Shown here: positions 8,088 to 17,067 of the stretch, piece after piece
Numbering within the stretch: position 1 is the first letter of the stretch
Layout of the letters: every line of letters starts with the position of its first letter
Program-made: the position numbers and the translations under genes
Source: Salinisphaera sp.
GTDB taxonomy: Bacteria; Pseudomonadota; Gammaproteobacteria; Nevskiales; Salinisphaeraceae
Assembly: GCA_027858915.1 (NCBI GenBank)
Contig: JAQIBT010000040.1
Location: forward strand, 1 to 45,741
Length of the DNA: 45,741 nucleotides
Direction of reading: 5' to 3'
The notes under the pieces: generated by a model
Told to the model about the DNA's origin: nothing
Seen by the model: only the letters and a program-made list of their open reading frames with translations
Databases searched by the model: none

Positions 8088-8878
8088 GCAGCAACCTCGT
8101 CATCGTCTTCATCCACGCCCAGGTAGGCTTCGATAACCTTGGGGTTGTTTCGCACCGAGTGCGGATCGCCTTCGGCGATCTTTTTGCCAAAATTGATCAC
8201 GACAATGTTGTCGGTCACGCGCATGACGACATTCATATCGTGCTCGACAAGCAGAACGGTAATACCGCTATCACGAATACCCAGAATGGTGTGATTCAGC
8301 TCGGCCGATTCCTGATCGTTCAGTCCAGCCGCCGGCTCGTCGAGAATCAACAGCTCCGGCGAGGCGGCAAGCGTACGCGCCATCTCCACCCGCCTTTGAA
8401 CACCGTAGGGAAGCGATGTTGCGACTTCGTTAGCGACATCAGCAAGATCAAGCCGCTCGATTATCTCCATGCAGCTTTCGCGCAGCGCGCGCTCTTCGCG
8501 CCGTTGCCCCGGCGTATTCAGCAGACTGGCCCACCATGTCTGCTTCGTGCGCATGTGCTGCCCGGCCAATACGTTCTCGAGCACGCTCATGCCGCTGAAC
8601 AGACGAATCGTCTGGAACGTACGAAGGATACCGCAGTCGGCGACCTTATAGGGCGGCAATCCACTGATTTCACGGCCTTTCCAGCGCACGGCGCCGTCGG
8701 TTGGCTTGTAGACACCGGTGATGATGTTGAACACCGTGGTCTTGCCGGCCCCGTTGGGGCCAATCAGCCCTACGATCTGTCCCTTCTGCACGCTGAAGTC
8801 CAGCCCATCGACCGCGCGCAGACCACCGAAGCTAATGCCGATATTGTCGAGCGTGAGTAGCGTGTCGGTTTCGCTCAT
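8084..8878 (-). CDS. livG: HAAT ABC transporter ATP-binding protein LivG, operon 1
   Basis: This 264-residue ATPase would pair with LivF on the cytoplasmic face of LivHM. Walker A is GPNGAGKTT, followed by the LivG-type FNIITGVYKPTDG. LRTFQTIRLF and QHMRTKQTWW are typical of this subunit, which has a longer helical insertion than LivF. Signature and Walker B appear as PYGVQRRVEMARTLA and LLILDEPAAGLND. The C-terminus ends in an acidic DEDDDE tract. It lies 10 bases downstream of livM. Confidence 0.93.
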   Translation of the reverse strand: MSETDTLLTLDNIGISFGGLRAVDGLDFSVQKGQIVGLIGPNGAGKTTVFNIITGVYKPTDGAVRWKGREISGLPPYKVADCGILRTFQTIRLFSGMSVLENVLAGQHMRTKQTWWASLLNTPGQRREERALRESCMEIIERLDLADVANEVATSLPYGVQRRVEMARTLAASPELLILDEPAAGLNDQESAELNHTILGIRDSGITVLLVEHDMNVVMRVTDNIVVINFGKKIAEGDPHSVRNNPKVIEAYLGVDEDDDEVAA

Positions 8879-8888
8879 TGGATTGCGC

Positions 8889-9815
8889 TCATTCGATGCG
8901 TCGGCGACGAGGCCAGATGCCCTGCGGACGGATCACCATCACCACGATCATGGCGATGCCGAAAACAAAATAACGGTACTGCGCCAGCTCCCGGAATACC
9001 TGCGGCACCACGAACATCAGCACCGTCCCCAGCAGCACACCCGGAATCGAGGCCTGCCCCCCCACCAGGACGATGGCAAAAAGGGTGACCGATTCGGTAA
9101 ACACGAAGGCACCGGGGCTGACCACCGCCAATTGACTGGCCAGCAGCGTGCCGGCCGAGCCTGCCACACCGGCACCCAGTGCAAAAGCCACTATCTTGTA
9201 ATAACGGGCGTTCACGCCGAGCGTGGTGGCCGCAAGTTCGTCTTCCTTGAGATAGCGAAATACGCGCCCTAGCCGGCTGTTCTCAAGATTGTTCATCAGC
9301 AGAAGAACCACACCCAGCAGCAGCCAACCAACCAAAAACAGCCCGCTCTGGGAGACAATCTGATAACCGAAAATGCTCGGTACGCCAATTCCGAATATTC
9401 CGTCGGGCCCGCCAGTCATGCCGGCCACGTTGTTGACCATCACCAGATGAAAAATCTGGCTGATACCGATGGTCGCCACAAGAAGATAATCGCCGCGCAG
9501 TTTGACAATCGGCGCGGCAAGCAGGCCTCCGACAAGAGCTGCCAGCACGACGGCAGGCACCATGGTCCAGAGGATGGGCCAGCCATACACAGTATTGAGT
9601 ATCGCTGTGGTATAGGCGCCAACACCGAAATACACCGCATGCCCCATATCGAACATGCCGGCACGCCCAAGCACGATATCCTGGCTCAGCGCCACTACGG
9701 CGTAGATCGAGAAAATGGACAGGATACTGATCCAGTTCGGCCCCAGCACCAGCGGCACGCCCAGGCCAATGATCCAGATCGCCGGGCCGATCCAGCGGTA
9801 GAAGACAGTCCTCAT
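8889..9815 (-). CDS. livM: HAAT ABC transporter permease LivM, operon 1
   Basis: This 308-residue integral membrane protein has about nine or ten hydrophobic segments. Family hallmarks are LSQDIVLGRAGMFDMGHAVY near residue 43, the LRGDYLLVATIGISQIFH stretch, the cytoplasmic EDELAATTLGVN loop that contacts the ATPases, and GGQASIPGVLLGT. Its ATG overlaps the livH stop by four bases, so the two permease subunits are likely made in equal amounts. Confidence 0.93.
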   Translation of the reverse strand: MRTVFYRWIGPAIWIIGLGVPLVLGPNWISILSIFSIYAVVALSQDIVLGRAGMFDMGHAVYFGVGAYTTAILNTVYGWPILWTMVPAVVLAALVGGLLAAPIVKLRGDYLLVATIGISQIFHLVMVNNVAGMTGGPDGIFGIGVPSIFGYQIVSQSGLFLVGWLLLGVVLLLMNNLENSRLGRVFRYLKEDELAATTLGVNARYYKIVAFALGAGVAGSAGTLLASQLAVVSPGAFVFTESVTLFAIVLVGGQASIPGVLLGTVLMFVVPQVFRELAQYRYFVFGIAMIVVMVIRPQGIWPRRRRIE

Positions 9816-10717
9816 ACCTTTTCCGCCACGCGTTCGCCGAGAATTCCGCTCGGTCGGATCAGCAGGATGGCAATCAACAGGCCAAACGTGATCGCCTGCT
9901 GCCAGGTACTGGAGATATAGCCGGCTGCGAGCGCATTGAACAGACCCAGCAACAACCCGCCCAACATAGCGCCCGGGATATTACCGATGCCGCCGATGAT
10001 GGCGGCGATAAAGGCGTTCAAGCCGTAGGTCCAGCCCATGTTGAATACGGCCTGGCGATAATAAAGCCCGATGAACAGGCCACCGATCGCGCCCAGCGCT
10101 GGCCCGAGAATGAAGACGCTGACAATCACACGATTGACGTTGATGCCCATCAGGCGCGCCGCGTCCTGATCGATGGCCGCCGCCCGAATCGCGGTGCCGA
10201 AGCGCGTGCGATTGACGTACAGGTAAAGCGCGGCCATCAGCACGAACGATACGACGATGATAAGCAACTGGGTGAAGGTGATCACCACGCCAGCAATATG
10301 CCAGCTCTTGCTCGGCAGAATTCCCTGCGGAAAGACCAGCGTCTGGGGGCTCCAGATAAGCATGATGCCGTTCTCGATCATCATCGAAGCGCCAAGCGCC
10401 GAGACCACAGCCGACAGACGGTGCGCATTACGCAGCGGTCGGTACGCGGCGAACTCGAGCAGTGCCCCGGCGCAGGAGATCGCCACAATGGCCACCACGA
10501 ATGCGAGCCCGACCACCCATGCCGCTGGCGAGCCGGTGGCGCCTCCCATGCTCGTGATGACCGTCAGGCCTATGAACGCACCGAGCACACACAGATCGCC
10601 ATGAGCGAAATTGATCAGCTTCAGTATGCCGTAGACCATCGTGTAGCCGAGCGCGATAAGGGCATAAATGCCACCCACCGTCAGCCCGTTCACGAGTTGT
10701 TGAGCAAACTCGCTCAT
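9812..10717 (-). CDS. livH: HAAT ABC transporter permease LivH, operon 1
   Basis: This 301-residue permease begins with the family pattern LVNGLTVGGIYALIALGYTM followed by VYGILKLINFAHGD. AIDQDAARLMGINVNRVI is the coupling-helix region, and IGGIGNIPGAMLGGLLLG is also typical. It has about eight membrane segments. It starts 32 bases after the substrate-binding protein gene. The organisation SBP-livH-livM-livG-livF is the classical order. Confidence 0.93.
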   Translation of the reverse strand: MSEFAQQLVNGLTVGGIYALIALGYTMVYGILKLINFAHGDLCVLGAFIGLTVITSMGGATGSPAAWVVGLAFVVAIVAISCAGALLEFAAYRPLRNAHRLSAVVSALGASMMIENGIMLIWSPQTLVFPQGILPSKSWHIAGVVITFTQLLIIVVSFVLMAALYLYVNRTRFGTAIRAAAIDQDAARLMGINVNRVIVSVFILGPALGAIGGLFIGLYYRQAVFNMGWTYGLNAFIAAIIGGIGNIPGAMLGGLLLGLFNALAAGYISSTWQQAITFGLLIAILLIRPSGILGERVAEKV

Positions 10718-10749
10718 GAAAGACGCCCCCGTTCGTCAGATGCCGTAGA

Positions 10750-11892
10750 TCAGCTGGATGCCGCGTCGGCGGGATAAACCGTCTTGTAGCTGCCGTCGGC
10801 CTGTACTTCAAAGGCCTGGAATGCGCTGCCGATGCGCTCTCCAGTCTTGGAGAAGGTGATCGGCCCGGTGATGCCCTGGAAGTTGTCGACCTTGTTATGC
10901 ATGTAGCTCATCACCTTGACCGGATCGAGACTCTTGGTCTGTTCAACGGCCTTCATGATCACGCGCATCCCGTCCGCGTTGGTCAACGTGTAGATACTGG
11001 GCGGAAGGGCGTCGTAGGCTTTCTTGTAGGCAGCAAGAAACTGCTTGGCTGCCGGATATGGCAGGTTTTCCGGCGCCGGCACATTGATGATAACCGAGCC
11101 CTTGGCAGCGCTACCGGCAATCTTGGCAAATGCCACGTTCTGATTGGCATCGCCACCGACGAACGGGACGTTCATCCCCAGCTGTGCCTCCTGTGAGCGC
11201 AGCAGACCGCCGTCCGAGTAATAACCCGAGAAATAGATTACATCGGGGTTCTTGGATTTGAGATCAGTAAGAACCGAGGTGAAATCCTGGGAGCCAGAGT
11301 TGATGTAGGCACGAGCGAGGACATTACCGCCTTCGGCCTTCACCGCTGTTTCGACTGCGTCGCCCAGGCCCTTGGCAAAACTCGAGTGATCAGAAATGAT
11401 CGCGATTTTCTTGTAACCCTTGCCCTTGACCAGGTACTTGCCAGTGAATTTAGCCTCGGCCGAGTTCGGCGGGGCGTTCCGGAAAAAGGTCTTGAAACCG
11501 CGCTTGGTCAGCTCGTCAGCCGTGCCGTCGCTGGTCTGGATGATGTTGGCGCGCGCATAGATCGGCTGAGCCGCCGATGCGGCGCCCGAGGTGTAACTGC
11601 CAATGACGGCGAATACGCCGGCGTTGGCCAGGCGACGTGCGCATAGCGCGGCCTGGGTGGCCTTGCCTTCGTCGTCACAGACCTGAACCTTGATCATCTT
11701 GCCGTTCAGTCCGCCGTCGGCGTTCTGCTGTTTGGCCAGCAATTTGACCGCCTTGGCAATACCCTGACCCTCGTTGGCATACTTGCCGGTGATCGGTGCC
11801 TGGACGCCGAACGTCACGCTGCCGGACGCTGCCGCAAGCGAGGAAAACCCGACCAGTGCCGCAGCAACCGCCCCCACGAATTCCTTACGCAT
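10750..11892 (-). CDS. HAAT periplasmic substrate-binding protein (LivK-like), operon 1
   Basis: This 380-residue protein is the extracytoplasmic receptor of the first HAAT transporter. Residues 1-23 are a Sec signal peptide (MRKEFVGAVAAALVGFSS, then LAAASG). The mature part begins VTFGVQAPITGKYANEGQ, as in Leu/Ile/Val-binding proteins, with VIGSYTSGAASAAQPIYA as the hinge strand around the ligand site. The two-lobed type I periplasmic-binding fold continues to the C-terminus. A GGGGA ribosome site lies about eight bases before the ATG. Likely ligands are branched-chain or other hydrophobic amino acids; the actual ligand cannot be read from sequence. Confidence 0.9.
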   Translation of the reverse strand: MRKEFVGAVAAALVGFSSLAAASGSVTFGVQAPITGKYANEGQGIAKAVKLLAKQQNADGGLNGKMIKVQVCDDEGKATQAALCARRLANAGVFAVIGSYTSGAASAAQPIYARANIIQTSDGTADELTKRGFKTFFRNAPPNSAEAKFTGKYLVKGKGYKKIAIISDHSSFAKGLGDAVETAVKAEGGNVLARAYINSGSQDFTSVLTDLKSKNPDVIYFSGYYSDGGLLRSQEAQLGMNVPFVGGDANQNVAFAKIAGSAAKGSVIINVPAPENLPYPAAKQFLAAYKKAYDALPPSIYTLTNADGMRVIMKAVEQTKSLDPVKVMSYMHNKVDNFQGITGPITFSKTGERIGSAFQAFEVQADGSYKTVYPADAASS

Positions 11893-12402
11893 CTCTTATC
11901 CCCTTAATGTCTAGTGCCAACGATGAATGCCTGTCTTGGAACAGCACAGCACGGTGCGTGCCACAATCGCAGTGTTTGTAACGCTGTTCTAATCACAGCG
12001 CAACCGTTGCAGGTACGCGCCTGGCAGCGTTCACGGCCGGAAGGCTCGGCGGTTTGGCGATTGTCTATCGCTATTCCACGGTTAGTATCGATGTGGCATA
12101 TGAAATGCTTAAGACTAAATGATGACCACAAATTCGGCGGGCAGCGTCAATAGCTCTCTTCAATGGATCTGGCCGCGCGGAACAATTCCTCCAATATCTG
12201 GCGCCCATTCAGATCAGATCGTGGCCGTTGGGGCGCCTGTCCGCGAAAACCTGCTGAGACAGCCCGCCTGGACCGGCTTCTGATGGACGCCCTGTTGCTG
12301 CTGATAACCACCGCGGTCATGCGATACGCCGGCCACCACTTCGAAACCCAGTGGTTTGGCACCGTAGCGATGAGTCGATAAATCCTACTCCCTGCAATCC
12401 TG
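11893..12402. other. Upstream region of liv operon 1; otherwise no clear gene
   Basis: The right end of this 510-base stretch (12147-12402) is open on both strands: a 72-codon frame at 12163-12381 (+) and a 71-codon frame at 12147-12362 (-). Neither has a recognisable domain, and they are mirror images of each other, so neither is called. The left part holds a sigma-54-type promoter at 11948-11963 and a small dyad (GCGAT-N5-ATCGC) near 12058-12072. A gene remnant in 12147-12402 cannot be excluded. Confidence 0.5.
11948..11963 (-). promoter_or_regulatory. Sigma-54 (RpoN) promoter candidate for liv operon 1
   Basis: On the minus strand the sequence is TGGCACGCACCGTGCT. It matches the sigma-54 consensus TGGCACGNNNNTTGCW at every defined position except one (G for the first T of the -12 element), with the correct GG-to-GC spacing. 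Transcription would start around 11936, giving a leader of about 45 bases before the ATG at 11892. This suggests nitrogen-regulated (NtrC-type) expression; no clear activator site was identified upstream. Confidence 0.6.
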
Positions 12403-13077
12403 TCACGTCTCGTTGGGCTGTGATGCCGCCGCTTCGCGCTGCGCTACGATCTGGCGCACGCCCTCGACAATCACATCCGGCGGCTGGGCGCCAGATGTCA
12501 GGTATTTGTCGTCAACAATGAACGACGGCACCGCGTCCACGCCACCGGCGCGAAAACGCTCGACCTCCTCGCTGACGGCTTCGCCGTGGGTGTCACCGGC
12601 CAGAATGTCGCGCACAGCTCCGCCATCCAGACCAACCGACTCGGCCACGCGGCTCAAGACCGCCGGATCGGTGGGGTTTTCTGCGTCGCCGAAATAGGCA
12701 TCAAAAAGGGCGAGGTTCATGGCCTGATCCTTATTGTGCAAGCTTGCATAGCGGAGTACGCGATGGGTATCGAAAGTGTTCCACGACCGCCGCTCGAGAA
12801 AATGCTCGAAGTGCAGGCCCAGTTCCTCACCCAGCGATTTCAACGCCTCCTGGCTGCGCAGAATCTCGGTCTCGCTCTTGCCGTACTTGCTCTTCAGGTG
12901 CTCGATCATGTCGCGCCCTTCCGGCGGCAGATCCGGATTCAACAGGAACGAATTCCAGTGGACATCCAGTTCCACCTCGCCGCGAAGCATCTCCTGTGCC
13001 TGCTGCAGGCGCGCAAACCCAATCGCACACCACGGGCATACGACGTCTGACACGAGATCGATTTTTACGCTGTTCAT
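12403..13077 (-). CDS. FrnE-type DsbA family oxidoreductase
   Basis: This 224-residue thioredoxin-fold protein has the active-site motif CPWC at residues 14-17 just after the first beta strand (KIDLVSDVVCPWCAIG). The helical insertion, the cis-Pro loop (VDAVPSFIVDDKY) and the ending GAQPPDVIVEGVRQI place it in the DsbA-like FrnE group, which is cytoplasmic and has no signal peptide. Members act as thiol-disulfide oxidoreductases or isomerases and in Deinococcus are linked to oxidative stress. It stands alone on its strand here. The ribosome site is weak (AAGATGAG). Confidence 0.9.
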   Translation of the reverse strand: MNSVKIDLVSDVVCPWCAIGFARLQQAQEMLRGEVELDVHWNSFLLNPDLPPEGRDMIEHLKSKYGKSETEILRSQEALKSLGEELGLHFEHFLERRSWNTFDTHRVLRYASLHNKDQAMNLALFDAYFGDAENPTDPAVLSRVAESVGLDGGAVRDILAGDTHGEAVSEEVERFRAGGVDAVPSFIVDDKYLTSGAQPPDVIVEGVRQIVAQREAAASQPNET

Positions 13078-13564
13078 GGCTGATACTCATCTTGACTAAA
13101 GGCGCGATAATGACCTGACTGAGTCGTGCTTTCAAACGCGCATCTGGAACATACCAGGTCCAGAGCAATATCCATTTCCAGAGTGTTTTCATAAAATTTC
13201 CGATGCCGTAACGGCGTTTTGCCGCCAGCTCGAGAAGTGCCGCTGCGAGACAGCTCCATAGCCGGCCCAAAATTCGCTTATTGCGACGCCGCGAGATAAG
13301 CACCGTGTGTATATTCATAGCGCCAACAAGCATGCCCGAGCTTCTGATACGCTTTCGCACGAATCCTAATCTCTTCGCCGAGACCTAAGGTTCATGAAGA
13401 CTGCGACATAGGCCAGACCTTGGGAGCGGCCCGAGCGTAGCCTGGGATTTGCTCAGATATCAGTCAGACTGTGAGAACTGGGGGGCCAGACCGCTCCGTA
13501 ACCGGCGTCATCAGCCTATCCGCCTCGTCAGACCGTGCAGGGTCTTGAAATCTAGGGAGAGAAC
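13078..13564. other. Intergenic region, no gene recognised
   Basis: About 490 bases between the divergently oriented frnE-like gene and the antiporter gene. No open frame shows a known domain. A small hairpin (AGACC-N6-GGTCT type, near 13530-13545) lies just before the ribosome site of the antiporter (CTAGGGAGAGAAC-ATG). The length leaves room for regulation, but I recognise no riboswitch. Confidence 0.4.
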
Positions 13565-14830
13565 ATGGAAGCCAATCCAGCGGTCATTAGCGCCGATCAC
13601 CTGCTGTTCCTTGTCGGTGTGATTCTGGCCTGCGGGGCGTTCATCGGTTTCATTGCCCAGAAAATCCGAGTACCCGATATCGTGCTGTTCCTGCTGGCAG
13701 GCATCGTGCTTGGCCCGTCGGTCACCGGGGTGATCCATGTCAGCGCGGCGTCGGAGCTCAACCAGATCATTCTGATATTCGGCGCCTCCTATATTCTTTT
13801 CGACGGCGGCGCCTCGCTGCAACTGCACGTTCTGAAAAAAGTCTGGATCACCTTGCTTCTGCTGGCAACGATCGGGGTGCTGATCTCGGCGCTGCTTGTC
13901 GCCCCGGTTGCACAGTACATACTCGGACTGCCTTTCCTGGTCGCTCTGCTACTGGGTTCGACCATCGCTCCCACCGATCCAGCGACCCTCATGCCAGTGT
14001 TCAAGCAGGTCAATATCCGACCGAAGGTCGCCCAGACCGTGGTAAGCGAATCGGCGCTCAACGACGCCACCGGTTCGATCATCACAGTAACGATACTTGC
14101 CATTCTGCTCGGCACCGGCGGATTCTCGACCAGCCATGCACTGCTTCAGCTGGGCGAGCAGGCAGGGATCGGTATTCTGGTTGGATGCGCTCTCGGCTTT
14201 GGCGCAATATTCATGATTGCTCATGAACGTTACTCATTTCTCCGCGAATACATGCCGATCGTATCCCTCGTGGCGGTTATCGGTGCCTATCTGGGCGCGG
14301 CTGATCTGCACGCGAGCGGCTTCATGGCGGCGTTCATCGCCGGCATTATCATCGGAAACCGAGCAATATTCGGCTTCGAGATCACGAAGGCCGAACATGA
14401 ACGCCTCGAGGATTTTGTCGGCACCACCGCGCTGATCATGCGAATGTTCATCTTCATCCTGCTCGGAAGCCAGGTGAACTTCAGCCTGCTGGCCGCACAC
14501 TGGGCCGGAGCGCTTGCGGTGGTATTATTCCTGATGTTCGTCGCGCGGCCGATCGTCGTTCTTGTATGCGCGGGATTGGATCGCCGCGCCAAGTGGACTT
14601 TCAAGGAACTCCTGTTCATGTTCTGGGTTCGCGAAACCGGCGTTATTCCCAGTGCGCTGGCCGGTATTCTGCTCGGCGAGCACGCGCCTCACGCAGATCT
14701 CATTGCATCAGTGGTCTTTGTTGCCGTGCTGGTCACCATTCTTGCGCAGGCGACCACCACCAAATGGGTGGGAGGCAAATTGGGGCTGCTCGAAGACAAT
14801 CTCCAGGGCGCGACAGACTCGCGGCCGTGA
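13565..14830 (+). CDS. CPA1-type Na+(K+)/H+ antiporter, NhaP-like
   Basis: This 421-residue transporter has about 12 hydrophobic segments spanning nearly the whole length. The early RVPDIVLFLLAGIVLGP stretch is common to CPA antiporters. STIAPTDPATL (132-142) and SESALNDATG (161-170) carry the conserved Asp of TM5 and the Asn-Asp pair typical of CPA1/NhaP exchangers. A further conserved polar stretch is FMFWVRETGVIPSALAG near the end. There is no C-terminal TrkA domain. It would exchange Na+ or K+ for H+ in pH and salt homeostasis. It lies 87 bases upstream of nhaD on the same strand, suggesting joint expression. GGGAG precedes the ATG. Confidence 0.88.
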   Translation: MEANPAVISADHLLFLVGVILACGAFIGFIAQKIRVPDIVLFLLAGIVLGPSVTGVIHVSAASELNQIILIFGASYILFDGGASLQLHVLKKVWITLLLLATIGVLISALLVAPVAQYILGLPFLVALLLGSTIAPTDPATLMPVFKQVNIRPKVAQTVVSESALNDATGSIITVTILAILLGTGGFSTSHALLQLGEQAGIGILVGCALGFGAIFMIAHERYSFLREYMPIVSLVAVIGAYLGAADLHASGFMAAFIAGIIIGNRAIFGFEITKAEHERLEDFVGTTALIMRMFIFILLGSQVNFSLLAAHWAGALAVVLFLMFVARPIVVLVCAGLDRRAKWTFKELLFMFWVRETGVIPSALAGILLGEHAPHADLIASVVFVAVLVTILAQATTTKWVGGKLGLLEDNLQGATDSRP

Positions 14831-14858
14831 CATCGACAAATATAAATAGCCGATTGAT

Positions 14859-14892
14859 AGGCTGCATCGCTTGAATAACCTTGCTGCAGCCT
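14859..14892 (+). promoter_or_regulatory. Long-loop inverted repeat before nhaD
   Basis: AGGCTGCA at 14859-14866 pairs perfectly with TGCAGCCT at 14885-14892, with an 18-nt loop. It ends about 25 bases before the nhaD start, near the ribosome site. No T tract follows, so it is not a classical terminator; it could be an mRNA hairpin or an operator. Confidence 0.35.
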
Positions 14893-14917
14893 GCTCGGCG
14901 ACACGGAGTGACCGCGC

Positions 14918-16369
14918 ATGACAAAGCCCCTGTTAACAACCATGGGACTTGCCGGCGGGCTTTTTCCGCTTGTGGCCGATGCCGCGGAGTCGGCGAGCAA
15001 TCTCAACCTCACCACTGCATGGCCGGGTTTTCTGGCCGTGGGGATTTTTGTGGTTGCCTATCTACTGGTCGGACTCGAGGAATATACGGATCTGCGAAAA
15101 TCCAAGCCGGTGGTCCTGGCCGCGGGCCTGATCTGGATCCTGATTGCCGCCTACGTGCGGTTCAGCGGTGTGTCGGCGCCGGTCGAGGAAGTGCTGACCG
15201 AAACGGTGGGCGAATTCGCCGGATTGTTCCTGTTTTTGCTGGTCGCTATGACCTATGTCAACGCCATGACCGACCGGAATGTCTTTGGCGCCCTGCGAAG
15301 CTGGCTCTCGGCCGGTGGGTTTTCCTACCGTCAGCTGTTCTGGATTGTCGGTTTTCTTGCGTTCGTGCTCTCGCCTGTGATCGACAATCTGACAACTGCG
15401 CTGGTGCTTTCCGCCGTTGTTCTGGCAGTGGGCGACGGCAATCGGCGCTTCATATCGCTTACCTGCATCAATATTGTGGTCGCTGCCAACGCCGGTGGCG
15501 CGTTCAGCCCGTTTGGCGACATCACCACGCTGATGGTCTGGCAAACCGATGTGCTGAGCTTCGGCCAGTTCTTTAAGCTGTTTATTCCGGCGCTGGTCAA
15601 TTTCGTCGTGCCCGCTGCCATCATGTATCTGGCGGTGCCGCGCGGTGCTCCGGAATCCGACAAGAGCACGGCTTTTCTGCGGCGCGGTGGGTGGGCAGTA
15701 CTGCTGCTGTTCGCAGCGACGATCGCCACCGCGGTGGCGGGTCACAGCGTGCTCGATCTGCCGCCGTATATGGGCATGATGATGGGCTTGGCCTATCTCC
15801 AGCTGCTCATGTACTACCTGATGAAAACGGCGTTGAGAAAGGATGAAGCGCTAGCGGCTTACAAAGAATCGGACGAAATGCCGCCACCGGATCTCCTCCG
15901 CCATCAGGAGCGTGGCGAGAGTGCGCCGCGGTTCAATATTTTTGGCCATGTCGCGGAAGCCGAATGGGATACGCTTTTGTTCTTCTACGGAGTGATCCTC
16001 TGCGTGGGCGGCCTTGCCTTCCTGGGCTATCTTGCCGTTCTGTCGAACACGCTTTATCTGCAGCTGGGCGCGACCTGGGCCAACACCGCGGTTGGCGTAC
16101 TGTCGTCGATAGTCGATAACATTCCAATCATGGCTGCCGTGGTCAAGATGAATCCCCAGATGTCCGATGGCCAGTGGCTGCTGGTCACGCTCACCGCTGG
16201 CGTCGGCGGCAGCCTGCTATCGATTGGCTCGGCGGCCGGCGTAGCGCTGATGGGTCAAGCTCGCGGCTACTACACGTTCATGTCGCATCTGAAATGGACG
16301 TGGGCGGTCGCGCTGGGCTATGTGGCGTCCATTGGGGTCCATATGCTGGTGAACGCCGATACGTTCTAG
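14918..16369 (+). CDS. nhaD: NhaD-type Na+/H+ antiporter
   Basis: This 483-residue IT-superfamily antiporter would expel Na+ in exchange for H+ across the inner membrane. After a leading hydrophobic segment it shows about 11 to 12 more. Family signatures are FVLSPVIDNLTTALVLSAVV (TM with DN), NAGGAFSPFGDITTLMVW and a second inverted-repeat half with SSIVDNIPIMAAVVKM and VGGSLLSIGSAAGVALMG. NhaD is typical of halophilic and marine gammaproteobacteria. Together with the CPA1-type gene just upstream it forms a sodium-exporting pair. ACGGAG precedes the ATG. Confidence 0.93.
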   Translation: MTKPLLTTMGLAGGLFPLVADAAESASNLNLTTAWPGFLAVGIFVVAYLLVGLEEYTDLRKSKPVVLAAGLIWILIAAYVRFSGVSAPVEEVLTETVGEFAGLFLFLLVAMTYVNAMTDRNVFGALRSWLSAGGFSYRQLFWIVGFLAFVLSPVIDNLTTALVLSAVVLAVGDGNRRFISLTCINIVVAANAGGAFSPFGDITTLMVWQTDVLSFGQFFKLFIPALVNFVVPAAIMYLAVPRGAPESDKSTAFLRRGGWAVLLLFAATIATAVAGHSVLDLPPYMGMMMGLAYLQLLMYYLMKTALRKDEALAAYKESDEMPPPDLLRHQERGESAPRFNIFGHVAEAEWDTLLFFYGVILCVGGLAFLGYLAVLSNTLYLQLGATWANTAVGVLSSIVDNIPIMAAVVKMNPQMSDGQWLLVTLTAGVGGSLLSIGSAAGVALMGQARGYYTFMSHLKWTWAVALGYVASIGVHMLVNADTF

Positions 16370-16392
16370 AAGCTTGGCGAGGCTGCACACTA

Positions 16393-17067
16393 TCAATCGA
16401 CTCCGCGATCATGACTATGGTCAGCTGCTGCAACCGGTGCCTCATCGCCGCCCGACATCGTGAAACCGCCGCGGCGCAGCACCATCGCGGTGTCCAGTGA
16501 GCTCTGGCAGAACGCCAGCACCTGATTGAATTCGGCCTCAGGCAGCTGTCGCACGGCGTCATTGCCGCGATAGATATTCAGCCATTTGCGATCGCGCTCG
16601 ATCATGGTCGGCAGGTGACCGATGCCCCAGTCCTCGAGCAAGGCCCATAGCCGCGGATTGAAACCGCGCACGAGACTGATCAGAAACGGGATCGGATCGT
16701 TACGAGCCAGCAACGAGGTGAGCCGCAGGATCAATTCAAAGGACACGGTCGCCGAGCCCTGCTCCATTGCCTTGAGCAGCGTTTTATCCTCCATATCCAG
16801 CGACGCGGCCAGCCCCTCCAGCGATAAGCCAGCGGTCACACGCGCGTCGTGAATCGCCGCACCGGCGCGCTGCATCCACGCCCGCTGCTCGGCCGATAGC
16901 GTCCGGCGTTGGGCCTGATCCAGAACCAGCGTGGTACCGATGCGCATCGTCATGCCGCCTACCCGACTCGCAAGCACACCAACAGCCGATTTCGACATAT
17001 TGACCGTGAAGTTCGATACGTGCTCGAACAGGTTTGCGCGCGTCGATTTGTCCGGGTCTCTTGCCAT
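16393..17067 (-). CDS. XRE-like helix-turn-helix protein, uncharacterised
   Basis: A 224-residue protein from ATG 17067 (the frame is open to 17115, but GGAG lies about 11 bases before 17067). Residues about 70-125 resemble a lambda-repressor-type HTH: AIHDARVTAGLSLEGLAASL followed by MEDKTLLKAMEQGSATVSFE. The flanking parts, including HVSNFTVNMSKSAVGVLASR at the N-terminus and a conserved-looking DWGIGHLPTMIERDRKWLNI near the C-terminus, do not belong to a domain I recognise. It converges on nhaD with a gap of 23 bases and has no obvious operon partner. A DNA-binding regulator is the best guess; its target is unknown. Confidence 0.65.
   Translation of the reverse strand: MARDPDKSTRANLFEHVSNFTVNMSKSAVGVLASRVGGMTMRIGTTLVLDQAQRRTLSAEQRAWMQRAGAAIHDARVTAGLSLEGLAASLDMEDKTLLKAMEQGSATVSFELILRLTSLLARNDPIPFLISLVRGFNPRLWALLEDWGIGHLPTMIERDRKWLNIYRGNDAVRQLPEAEFNQVLAFCQSSLDTAMVLRRGGFTMSGGDEAPVAAADHSHDRGVD

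Noticed and set aside
13078-13564. Na+ or Li+ riboswitch before the antiporter genes
   Set aside because: The long leader invited the idea, but I could not find the conserved core or pairing of any riboswitch class that I know.
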